From Lewinellaceae bacterium (GTDB lineage Bacteria; Bacteroidota; Bacteroidia; Chitinophagales; Saprospiraceae): 64,000 bases of DNA. How positions within the stretch are numbered: the first letter of the stretch is position 1; the number at the start of each line of letters is the position of its first letter. A model generated the notes under the pieces. That model was not told where the DNA came from. It was given only the letters and a program-made list of their open reading frames with translations, and ran no database searches. The stretch covers positions 372,001 through 436,000 of the forward strand of contig JACJYQ010000004.1 of the NCBI GenBank assembly GCA_020636025.1. The letters run 5' to 3'. Positions 26,486 through 34,255 of the stretch are shown here, in pieces. The translations under genes and the position numbers were made by a program.

Positions 26486-27868
26486 ATGGCCAGGCGGAAA
26501 ATAAAACAACCTAGTCCTTCTCAAGCTTTGGTGCCAGTGCGAGCGCCCCTGAGCAGCCTGATCCTTTTTTCATTTGGTCAGTTTGGTTGGTCGCTTGCCA
26601 GTTTTGCAACTGGCAACCTCCTTGTTTATTTCTACATGCCACCCGAGCAGGGCAATCCGATATTTCCCGCCTTTATTTACCAGGGAGCTGTGTTGGGAGT
26701 ATTGACGCTTGTTGGTCTAATTAGTGCCGCAGGCAGGGTTTTTGATGGTCTGATCGACCCTTTGGTGGCCAACTGGAGCGACAGAAAAGAAAGTCCATTT
26801 GGGAAAAGACGGTGGTTTATGCTGCGTGCGGCCATTCCATTTGCACTATTTGGGGTACTGGTTTTTTTCCCGGTTTCGAGCACAGAAAATGCCGGCAATT
26901 TCGTCTGGCTAACCTTAATTATCAGTCTTTATTATTTCTTTTTCACACTTTATGTGATTCCATACAATGCCTTAATGGCAGAATTGGGCCATAACGCGGC
27001 AGAACGCTTAAAGATCAGCACCTTGGTATCCGTAGCCTGGGCGCTGGGTTTTGTGGCAGGAAATAGTGTTTACGCGTTGCAAGGGCTTTTTGAACAAAGA
27101 GGGTACTCTGCCGTGGATGCCTTTCAATTGGTGATAGTGTTGCTGGGAATTGTTGCCATGGTTTTTATGCTTTTACCAGCTTTATTCTTAAAAGAGGTGC
27201 GTTACGCAGTTCAATCAAGCACAGAGCAATCATTGGGTAAAGCCTTGAAAAGTGTGCTGGGAAACAGAAATTTCAGATGGTTTTTATCTGCGTTTTTGCT
27301 TTACTGGCTTTCATTAACGTTCATCCAGCTTGGTATAGGGTTTTATACAACGCTGCTTTTTGGTCTTGATAAAAGCATGGCCTTCACTTTTTCCATGGTG
27401 AGTTTTATATCCAGTTTTGTGTTGTATTTACCCGTTAATTTCCTGAGCAGAAAATATGGTAAAAAAGCCATGATGCTATCAGGATTCATCCTTTTTGCTC
27501 TTATTTTTTTAGCTACTACCTTTTCAAAAAACCTCCCAGTGAACAAAGAAATACTTCTTTACTGCCTGGGAATTACTGCTGCCGGTCCACTGGCCATTTT
27601 TGGCATATTGCCAAACGCCATCGTTGGTGATGAGGTAGAAAAAGTAGAAAAAGCAGGCGGAGGAAAATTCACTGGCATGTACTTTGGCGTAACAGCATTC
27701 ACCATGAAAATAGGCATTTCAGTGGCCAATCTCGTTTTTCCGTCATTACTCCTATTGGGAAGAAGTGCAGAAAATCCATTGGGGGTACAAGCAACTACCC
27801 TGGCAGCCATGGTGTTTTGCATTGCCGGATGGAATGTATTCCGACGTTTTAAAGAACTACCCGTGTGA
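26486..27868 (+). CDS. MFS transporter of the glycoside-pentoside-hexuronide (MelB-like) type
   Basis: The 460-residue protein has about 12 membrane helices. The segment FDGLIDPLVANWSDRKESPFGKRRWFM contains the GPH-family D-x-x-x-DP and the loop 2-3 motif GKRRW; PYNALMAELGHNAAERLK is the family's fourth-helix region. GPH proteins are cation-sugar symporters of the inner membrane. The sugar is not predictable here. It stands alone and converges on a small membrane-protein gene. Confidence 0.82.
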   Translation: MARRKIKQPSPSQALVPVRAPLSSLILFSFGQFGWSLASFATGNLLVYFYMPPEQGNPIFPAFIYQGAVLGVLTLVGLISAAGRVFDGLIDPLVANWSDRKESPFGKRRWFMLRAAIPFALFGVLVFFPVSSTENAGNFVWLTLIISLYYFFFTLYVIPYNALMAELGHNAAERLKISTLVSVAWALGFVAGNSVYALQGLFEQRGYSAVDAFQLVIVLLGIVAMVFMLLPALFLKEVRYAVQSSTEQSLGKALKSVLGNRNFRWFLSAFLLYWLSLTFIQLGIGFYTTLLFGLDKSMAFTFSMVSFISSFVLYLPVNFLSRKYGKKAMMLSGFILFALIFLATTFSKNLPVNKEILLYCLGITAAGPLAIFGILPNAIVGDEVEKVEKAGGGKFTGMYFGVTAFTMKIGISVANLVFPSLLLLGRSAENPLGVQATTLAAMVFCIAGWNVFRRFKELPV

Positions 27869-27875
27869 ATTCTGA

Positions 27876-28271
27876 CTACTGAACAGGCTCTACCCGGTAA
27901 ACCAGATAGTGCGTATCGCCCTGCCAGGGAAATGGGTCAATTTTTTCACGGTAGTAGCACTTCACAGATTTCCCTTCAAAATTCTGCAGTTCCTGATACA
28001 CACCGGCATTTAAAGCCGAAAAATCCCAGGTACTTTGCGAAGTCATCATAACACTACCTTCCAGGTGTAATTGCCCCTCAAAGGTTTTAAACAACACACC
28101 CTTCTTTGAAATTTTAAACAGGGTTCCTGTTCTGGAACCTTCACTTATTGTGTAGGTGCGGTAAACGTAATACCCTATTCCAAACAGAAAAAAGGCAACA
28201 AGACCGATCCACAAGGTGCGTCGTAGTGCCTTTTTAGCCTTTTGTTTTACCTGATCCAGTTGTACAGACAT
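27876..28271 (-). CDS. Conserved membrane-anchored protein of unknown function
   Basis: The 131-residue protein has a basic N-terminus (KQKAKKALRR), one membrane helix and an extracytoplasmic domain with GTLFKISKKGVLFKTFEGQLHL and KCYYREKIDPFPWQGDT. The same pattern is found in Bacteroidota proteins that are often mislabelled as 6-phosphogluconate dehydrogenase; no dehydrogenase features are present. The start is placed at the ATG at 28269-28271, not the upstream start at 28310. It lies downstream of queE but 129 bases away. Confidence 0.65.
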   Translation of the reverse strand: MSVQLDQVKQKAKKALRRTLWIGLVAFFLFGIGYYVYRTYTISEGSRTGTLFKISKKGVLFKTFEGQLHLEGSVMMTSQSTWDFSALNAGVYQELQNFEGKSVKCYYREKIDPFPWQGDTHYLVYRVEPVQ

Positions 28272-28400
28272 TGTGATGTATGGTTTTGTGCTGCCGGGAA
28301 CACCGGTCAATTTTGCAAATTGATTGCTGTTGCAAAGATTTAAAAATTCGTGCTTTTCTCCCGGATATATTTAGTTCCCAAAGTTAATTCATCTGAAACA

Positions 28401-29168
28401 TCACACCCCTTTTTTTGCTCCCCAGATATGTACGTGAAGGCGATCAGAGTATCTGAAGCCATACTCTTTGCAAATTTCAACCAACCACATTCTGCGCTCT
28501 GACAAGGTTTCGGAACTTGTTCCTTCCGGCATAAGCCAAACTTTTTCAGGATTAATAACATATTTCGCAATTAATCCAAGCACCTCTACTAAATCTGGTT
28601 TATTCATAATCACAAACTTGAAATTGGCTTTTGGAGAACCTGAAAAGAAATTGAGTGCCTTTGGTTTTTCTCTGAGTTTTATTGGATTACCACTATTCTC
28701 AAGTTTGGGAGAAACATTGTATTGATCAATAGCTTCCTGAAAATCCGGGTCAGGCAAAATAGTACCATTGGTTTCCACCTCGAAACGGTAATCCGGTGAG
28801 CTCAATCTCAAAGCTGACATTAGATCAATTAACATGGGCTGTTGCAACATGGGTTCGCCTCCTGTTAATATGACGTTTTTGCAATTGAATTTTTTTATCA
28901 GTTCCACTGCCTCAACAACCTCACATGAAATTTGCCAATTATGTTTCTCAAATTTTTGATAACCGGGATCTGTGTCCTTTACATGTTTAAATTCAGTCCC
29001 TGTCCAGTTCCAGGTATAATCGGTATCGCACCAAATGCATTGCAGGTTGCAATTGGAAGTGCGAATGAACACAGAGGGAATCCCCATACTGCGCCCTTCA
29101 CCTTGAATGGAATAAAAAATTTCCGGCTGGTCATCCAGAAGTGCCAGTTTGAGTAGCGGTTTTTTCAT
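28401..29168 (-). CDS. queE: 7-carboxy-7-deazaguanine synthase
   Basis: QueE is a radical-SAM enzyme that contracts 6-carboxytetrahydropterin to 7-carboxy-7-deazaguanine in preQ0/queuosine synthesis. The 255-residue protein has the cluster motif CNLQCIWCDTD, GEGRSMGIPSVFIRTSNC upstream of it, and the glycine-rich ILTGGEPMLQQ. The C-terminal FRYSDRLHVHIWG also matches. Other que genes are not adjacent. Confidence 0.92.
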   Translation of the reverse strand: MKKPLLKLALLDDQPEIFYSIQGEGRSMGIPSVFIRTSNCNLQCIWCDTDYTWNWTGTEFKHVKDTDPGYQKFEKHNWQISCEVVEAVELIKKFNCKNVILTGGEPMLQQPMLIDLMSALRLSSPDYRFEVETNGTILPDPDFQEAIDQYNVSPKLENSGNPIKLREKPKALNFFSGSPKANFKFVIMNKPDLVEVLGLIAKYVINPEKVWLMPEGTSSETLSERRMWLVEICKEYGFRYSDRLHVHIWGAKKGV

Positions 29169-29256
29169 AAAAAATCAAGTGCCAGGGGTTGAGTTAAAGG
29201 TAGGCGGAATTGAAAAAATCCGGTATCTTTAATTAACAACCAACATCCAAAGAACC

Positions 29257-29727
29257 ATGGCAGATGTATATTCTCAAATTTACATTCAAATTGTATTTGC
29301 GGTCAAATACCGGCAATCTCTGATTCGTCCGGAATGGGAGGACCGATTGTACAAATATATTACAGGCATTATCCAGACACGCGGGCACAAATTACTCGCA
29401 ATTGGTGGCATGCCCGATCATATTCATATTTTCATTGGCTTCAAGCCCGTAGAAGCCCTTTCGGATCTTGTTCGGGAGATTAAGAATGGAAGCAATGATT
29501 TTATAAAGTTGAACCAATTGTCGCCAACGAAATTTCAATGGCAGGCTGGTTATGGCGCCTTTTCATATAGCCATTCAAGCATTGGAAATGTTTGTAGATA
29601 CATTCAAAACCAAAAAGCACACCATGCCAAACAAACGTTCAAGGAGGAGTATCACCTTTTAATAAAGGCTTTTGAAATAGAAGTTGGTCGAAAAACAATG
29701 TTCGATTTCTTTTCCTTTGATGAGTGA
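29257..29727 (+). CDS. tnpA: IS200/IS605-family Y1 transposase TnpA
   Basis: The 156-residue protein is a full-length HUH single-strand transposase. It has the metal-binding His pair in GMPDHIHIFIG and the catalytic Tyr in CRYIQNQKAHH, and the YSQIYIQIVFAVKYRQSLI start typical of Bacteroidota IS200 proteins. No TnpB is present. Directly downstream lies an array of GGCCTC...GAGGCC hairpins (29740-30066), which could be related to its recognition sites, although array-like repeats are not usual for IS200. The reading frame is intact. Confidence 0.9.
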   Translation: MADVYSQIYIQIVFAVKYRQSLIRPEWEDRLYKYITGIIQTRGHKLLAIGGMPDHIHIFIGFKPVEALSDLVREIKNGSNDFIKLNQLSPTKFQWQAGYGAFSYSHSSIGNVCRYIQNQKAHHAKQTFKEEYHLLIKAFEIEVGRKTMFDFFSFDE

Positions 29728-29734
29728 TAAAGCG

Positions 29735-30083
29735 GGTTGGGCCTCTCCGAGGCCAGGGCTTGGGTTCGCCCCACCTGGGTACATAGGTTGGGCCTCTCCG
29801 AGGCCAGGGGTTAGGTTGTGACCCACCCTGTTACATGGGTTAGGCCTCGGAGAGGCCCAACATCCCTAAACTTGGGTTCGCACCACCTGGTACATGGGTT
29901 AGGCCTCTCCGAGGCCAGGGCTTGGGTTCGCACAGCGTTGGCACATGGTTTTTGCCTCTCCAAGGCCATGCCTTCGTGAACCGATCAAACCAAACAGCCT
30001 CGGAGAGGCAAAACATCACTAGCTCCCAAATAGTCATTAATCATTATTTCTGGCCTCGGAGAGGCCCAACATCCCTAAAACAA
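29735..30083. repeat. Array of about seven palindromic repeats next to the transposase
   Basis: Hairpins of the form GGCCTC-TCC-GAGGCC lie at 29740-29754, 29791-29805 and 29902-29916, a degenerate one at 29953-29967, and reverse-orientation copies at 29843-29857, 29997-30009 and 30052-30066. Units are about 50 bp with shared GGGTTCGC and GGTACAT spacers. The 28-bp stretch 29843-29870 is repeated exactly at 30052-30079, where it supplies the stop codon of the mfd N-terminal frame. Confidence 0.8.
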
Positions 30084-31091
30084 GCCGGGAAACGCCTTTT
30101 TTAGATCGTCTGCCCTGCCTTCCAGGAATATGATAGATCGGCTGGAAAGGTCTTCCAAAACATCATGGGGATACAGGAAAGCCCTGTCCCTGAAAATCTC
30201 GCGCAATTCGGCAGAGTCCAATGTAGCGACATTTTTGGCAAATTGTTCTGCCCGCTCAAAACAATATTGCAGCCTGTCAATTAGAAACTGAAGGTCTTTC
30301 ACCCAGATGACGGCATCCTGTGGCAGAATATTCAAAAGTGAAACCTTTTGATCTTGCCTAAACCTGGTATTAAGGTTGGGAACAATATTTAAACTACTCA
30401 GGCTTTTCTGGCTTAATTGCGTAGTGGGATCAAAGGTGCGCAGGGTTTCCACCTCATCATCAAACAGTTCAATACGATATGGCTCCTCATTTCCAAATGA
30501 AAACAGATCAATGATTCCTCCACGAATACTGAACTGCCCTGGCTCATACACAAAGTCAACCCGAGTAAATCCGTATTCTACCAACACCTGGATCATAAAA
30601 TCTGCATCCAGCTTTTCGCCCTTCTTTACCTGGATGCGGCTTTCTTGCAATACCTCGGGCTTTACGACCTTTTCAAATAGAGCTTCCGGATAGGTGACAA
30701 TAATTTCACCTTCACTTGCGCTTGCATTATCTTCAGGAATATGGCTTACTGTCTCAGAACGCTGCAAAATCTGCGTTTGGTTGAGGTCTTCAAAGTAAGC
30801 CGGCCGTTTAAATGAGTCGGGAAAAAAATACACACTTTCTTTACCTAATATACCTTCCAAATCATTGAGACGATATGCCGCCTCTTCTTTTGAATTGGCG
30901 ATCAGAAGATGCTGTGCATTTTTCGATTTGCGATTCTTAATTACCGCTGCGATGGTAAAGGATTCCTGAGCACCTTTAAGTCCTTCCAATTGAATTCGGG
31001 CCTTTTCTGGCTGTTCCTCCAATGATTGCAGCATTTTCAAAACAGAAGGGTGTTCTGAAAAGCGTGACAACAAGTGCTGGAGATTACTCAT
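30075..31091 (-). CDS. mfd: Transcription-repair coupling factor Mfd, N-terminal part (separate reading frame)
   Basis: This 338-residue frame is the UvrB-homology region of Mfd (domains 1a-2-1b). The diagnostic stretch is FSIRGGIIDLFSFGNEEPYR followed by ELFDDEVETLRTFD. In E. coli this region binds UvrA and restrains the translocase. The frame ends at a TAG at 30075-30077 that lies inside a copy of the adjacent palindromic repeat; all later Mfd domains are missing here and are found at 17673-20075. Together the two frames add up to a normal Mfd length, so little or nothing was lost. It starts with ATG and lies 23 bases after the response regulator stop. Confidence 0.88.
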   Translation of the reverse strand: MSNLQHLLSRFSEHPSVLKMLQSLEEQPEKARIQLEGLKGAQESFTIAAVIKNRKSKNAQHLLIANSKEEAAYRLNDLEGILGKESVYFFPDSFKRPAYFEDLNQTQILQRSETVSHIPEDNASASEGEIIVTYPEALFEKVVKPEVLQESRIQVKKGEKLDADFMIQVLVEYGFTRVDFVYEPGQFSIRGGIIDLFSFGNEEPYRIELFDDEVETLRTFDPTTQLSQKSLSSLNIVPNLNTRFRQDQKVSLLNILPQDAVIWVKDLQFLIDRLQYCFERAEQFAKNVATLDSAELREIFRDRAFLYPHDVLEDLSSRSIIFLEGRADDLKKAFPGLF

Positions 31092-31114
31092 AATCGGGTT
31101 AAAACTGCGCGCTA

Positions 31115-31798
31115 TTAAATGGTGAACTTGTACCCCACCCCTCTTACCGAGTGAAAGAATCTGGGCTTTTTGGCATTCTCTTCAAAGTATTTTCGAAATG
31201 CCAATATGAAATTGTCAATGGTTCGTGTACTGGGATATACATCGTATCCCCAAACAGCCTGGAGGATCTGGTTACGGCTAACTACTTCATTCTTACGTTC
31301 AACCAATAACTTAAGCAGCATGGCTTCCTTCTTGGTTAGCGTAATTTCTTCACCGGAATAAGAAACTGCCTCAAACGTCTCGAAATTCACCTTGTTACCG
31401 CCAAACTCAAATGTTTCCACGTCTTCCCCTTTTACTCTGAGGCTCCGACGCAACAGCTTACTTACCCGAAGCAATAATTCTTCGAGATTAAATGGTTTGG
31501 TCAGATAATCATCGGCTCCTTTTTTGAGTCCAGCAACCCTGTCTTGAGGCGTATCCTTGGCCGTGAGCAACAGTATGGGTGTTTCCAAATTGGTAAGCCT
31601 GACGGTTTCGGTAATGCTAAAACCATCCACATCAGGCAGCATAACATCCAGCAACAGCAGATCGAAATGCTGCCCTTCGATCAATTCCAGTGCTTTTTTA
31701 CCATTTCCTGTGGTTACAACCTCATAGCCCTCCATTTCGAGGTTCAGCTTTACGGCATCACGGATATGGTCCTCATCTTCAACCAGGAGAATACGCAT
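31115..31798 (-). CDS. OmpR/PhoB-family response regulator
   Basis: The 227-residue protein has a receiver domain (VEDEDH acidic pair, phospho-acceptor Asp in LLLLDVMLPDVDG, LLLTAKD, conserved Lys in LTKPFN) and a winged-helix DNA-binding domain ending HSVRGVGYKFTI. No histidine kinase gene is adjacent, so its signal and regulon are unknown. It precedes the mfd N-terminal frame on the same strand and may be co-transcribed with it. Confidence 0.92.
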   Translation of the reverse strand: MRILLVEDEDHIRDAVKLNLEMEGYEVVTTGNGKKALELIEGQHFDLLLLDVMLPDVDGFSITETVRLTNLETPILLLTAKDTPQDRVAGLKKGADDYLTKPFNLEELLLRVSKLLRRSLRVKGEDVETFEFGGNKVNFETFEAVSYSGEEITLTKKEAMLLKLLVERKNEVVSRNQILQAVWGYDVYPSTRTIDNFILAFRKYFEENAKKPRFFHSVRGVGYKFTI

Positions 31799-31800
31799 AT

Positions 31801-32012
31801 TTAATTAGCTAATTTGACAATTAGCTAATTCGATAATTAGCTAATTCGATAATGTAAGGGATGTGCACTCTGTGGTGAATTGACTTTACAGAATAATAAT
31901 CCATCAAGATTTAATTACGGTACAATACCTTGGCGGTCAAATTCTGAAATATTCTTCAACTCATTATCAAATTAGCTAATTATCATATTATCAAATTAGC
32001 TAATTATCACAT
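31801..32012. repeat. Inverted clusters of AATTAGCTAATT repeats
   Basis: The left cluster (31801-31854) has three and the right cluster (about 31965-32012) two copies of a 16-17 base unit containing the palindrome AATTAGCTAATT. The clusters are in opposite orientation and fill most of the gap between the response regulator start and the upstream gene's stop. Confidence 0.6.
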
Positions 32013-32018
32013 TAATTA

Positions 32019-33227
32019 TCAATCCATGCCCAGGTCGATGTCTACCTTTTCATTCCATGGCAGACCATCCTGATTCAGGCGTTCCAGGAATGGATCGGGG
32101 TTCATTTCTTCGACATTGAAAACGCCTTTGCCGGCCCATTTTCCTTCCAGTATCATCCGCGCTCCGATCATGGCAGGCACACCGGTTGTGTAACTCACGC
32201 CTTGTGTTCCGGTTTCCTTGTATGCCGCTTCGTGTGAGCAATTGTTCCAAATATAATACGTACGGGATTTACCGTCTTTCACACCCTTAATACGGCATCC
32301 GATGCTGGTAAATCCGGTATAGTTTTCTCCCAACTCTTCCGGCGCCGGGAGTGTTGCTTTCAGAAATTCCAGTGGAACAATGTCAATGCCTTTAAACTTG
32401 ATTGGCTCAATACTGGCCATACCAATGTTTTGAATAACGCGAAGGTGGGTGAGATACTCCTGACCGAATGTCATCCAGAATCTGGCGCGTTTCAGGGTCG
32501 GGAAGTTTTTCACCAGACTTTCCAGTTCTTCGTGATAAATAAGATAAGAGCGTTTTGGGCCGATTTCAGGATAGTCAATATCCTTCCATATTTCATGAGG
32601 TTCTGTTTCAATCCATTTTCCATCTTGCCAATATTTACCCTTTTGGGTTACTTCACGGATGTTGATTTCCGGGTTAAAGTTGGTGGCAAAGGCTTTACCG
32701 TGATCGCCTGCATTGGCATCTATGATGTCGAGCTCATGGATTTCATCAAAATAGTGCTTGGCTGCGTAGGCTGTAAATACACTGGTAACACCTGGATCGA
32801 AACCGCAGCCCAACAAGGCCATGATGCCTTTTTCCTTAAAGCGATCCTGGTACGCCCATTGCCATGAATATTCGAATTTGGCTTCATCTTTGGGCTCATA
32901 ATTGGCTGTATCCATGTAGTTAGTGCCGGTTTCCAGACAAGCATCCATCAATGGAAGATCCTGGTAAGGCAAGGCTACATTAATCAGTAGGTCAGGCTTG
33001 AAATCATTGATCAGGGCTACGGTTGCAGCTACATCATCTGCATCCAAGGAGGCAGTTGTAATTTTTTTGCCACCATAAGCCTTGTGGATGGCATCGGCAA
33101 TGACATCACATTTTGACTTTGTACGGGATGCCAGCATGATATCACTGAAAATTTCAGGAGACTGGGCACATTTGTATGCAACCACCCGGCCGACACCGCC
33201 TGCACCAATTATGAGGACTCTGGACAT
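32019..33227 (-). CDS. Carboxynorspermidine dehydrogenase (saccharopine dehydrogenase-like)
   Basis: The enzyme condenses an aspartate-semialdehyde with a diamine and reduces it with NADPH, giving carboxy(nor)spermidine in the alternative polyamine pathway. The 402-residue protein begins with a Rossmann motif IGAGGVGRVVAYK, followed by ASRTKSKCD, GCGFDPGVTSVF and NAGDHGKAFATNFNPE. Length and the C-terminal GKWAGKGVFNVEEM-type ending agree with carboxynorspermidine dehydrogenase rather than with lysine-pathway saccharopine dehydrogenases. The partner decarboxylase (nspC) is not in the window. Confidence 0.87.
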   Translation of the reverse strand: MSRVLIIGAGGVGRVVAYKCAQSPEIFSDIMLASRTKSKCDVIADAIHKAYGGKKITTASLDADDVAATVALINDFKPDLLINVALPYQDLPLMDACLETGTNYMDTANYEPKDEAKFEYSWQWAYQDRFKEKGIMALLGCGFDPGVTSVFTAYAAKHYFDEIHELDIIDANAGDHGKAFATNFNPEINIREVTQKGKYWQDGKWIETEPHEIWKDIDYPEIGPKRSYLIYHEELESLVKNFPTLKRARFWMTFGQEYLTHLRVIQNIGMASIEPIKFKGIDIVPLEFLKATLPAPEELGENYTGFTSIGCRIKGVKDGKSRTYYIWNNCSHEAAYKETGTQGVSYTTGVPAMIGARMILEGKWAGKGVFNVEEMNPDPFLERLNQDGLPWNEKVDIDLGMD

Positions 33228-33510
33228 AGTTTAAGAATTGTTGAATTTTATTTTTAAGGCTTGATTTTGTGCTAAATCCTAAAAGGAACTTTCATGTAGT
33301 CACCTGGGTTTTGGAATAGAGAATGATGACAAACATCCTTTTTCACGACGACAAAAAACAGACAATCAACCTGTTATGTAAAACCCAGGATAGACAAGTT
33401 CCTTACTTTGAGGCAAAAATAACCAGAAAATAATGTCTTGACCCGTCAATATTTAATACATCCCTCTACTTTAGCGTTCTTGTTTAATCCATTAATTACC
33501 TGAATTCCCA

Positions 33511-34242
33511 TTGCAAGCAAAAACTCTCCCACTTCTAAAAGACATTTCCTTCAATCCAAATCCGATTGAAGAATACGTGCCTATGCAGTCGCTGCATACG
33601 CAGGTGTTCGACAGGTTTTGTGAGGATGGCTGGACTTATTGGGCAGATCTTTTGTTTAGAAGAAACTATTGGGAATGGCGCGGCCAGCCTTGCCGGGTAA
33701 TTCTTTTAAGGATCGATTTAAAGAACTTTGAGTTTAGTAAGAGTCAGCGGAAGAATTTGCGCCGCAACAACGATCTGATGATCGTCAGACGCGCCATCAA
33801 TATTCAACCGATGCATGAAGTACTTTTCGAGCGGCATGCGCGGCGCTTCACCCACAACCGTCCTCAGAGCATTTACGGGTTTTTCAGTTTTTTTAGCAGT
33901 ATCATGCCATGCTACGGTATTGAGTTTGATGTGTTTAAAGATGACAAACTATTGGCTTCCAGCTTTTTCCACATGGGCAGGAAAAGCATAGCCGCCAATT
34001 ACGGCATTTATGAGCCTGAAGAATGGCGCCGTGGTTTGGGCACATACACCATGCTGAAAGAAATAGAGTTTGCCAAAGCCAATAACCGGGAATACTACTA
34101 TCCTGGTTTTGTATACGATGTTCCCAGTGAGTTCGACTACAAGTTAAATTTTAACAACCTGGAATACTTCGACTGGTGGGGAAACTGGTATCCTCTTGAC
34201 CGTCTGCCCGTACGCGATTGGCGCGCCGAGTATGAGCTCTAA
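33511..34242 (+). CDS. Arginyl-tRNA-protein transferase-like (ATE/Bpt GNAT fold) protein
   Basis: The 243-residue protein has YWADLLFRRNYWEWRGQPCR, a basic RKNLRRNN helix and the C-terminal GLGTYTMLKEIEFAKAN...YYYPGFV pattern seen in ATE/Bpt aminoacyl-transferases, which add Arg or Leu to N-termini and mark proteins for degradation. The N-terminal Cys-rich metal-binding motif of eukaryotic ATE1 is absent, as in short bacterial forms. Start is a TTG at 33511; an ATG at 33580 is an alternative. The neighbouring gene is convergent. Whether it truly transfers amino acids is inference. Confidence 0.68.
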   Translation: MQAKTLPLLKDISFNPNPIEEYVPMQSLHTQVFDRFCEDGWTYWADLLFRRNYWEWRGQPCRVILLRIDLKNFEFSKSQRKNLRRNNDLMIVRRAINIQPMHEVLFERHARRFTHNRPQSIYGFFSFFSSIMPCYGIEFDVFKDDKLLASSFFHMGRKSIAANYGIYEPEEWRRGLGTYTMLKEIEFAKANNREYYYPGFVYDVPSEFDYKLNFNNLEYFDWWGNWYPLDRLPVRDWRAEYEL

Positions 34243-34255
34243 CAGGAGATAATGG

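Noticed and set aside
29840..30037. Small frames in the hairpin array
   Set aside because: They only translate the 50-bp repeat units.
20076..30074. A single 10-kb composite transposon inserted in mfd
   Set aside because: The segment holds ordinary housekeeping genes (carA, queE, fdhD), has a mobile element at one end only, and I see no matching terminal repeats.
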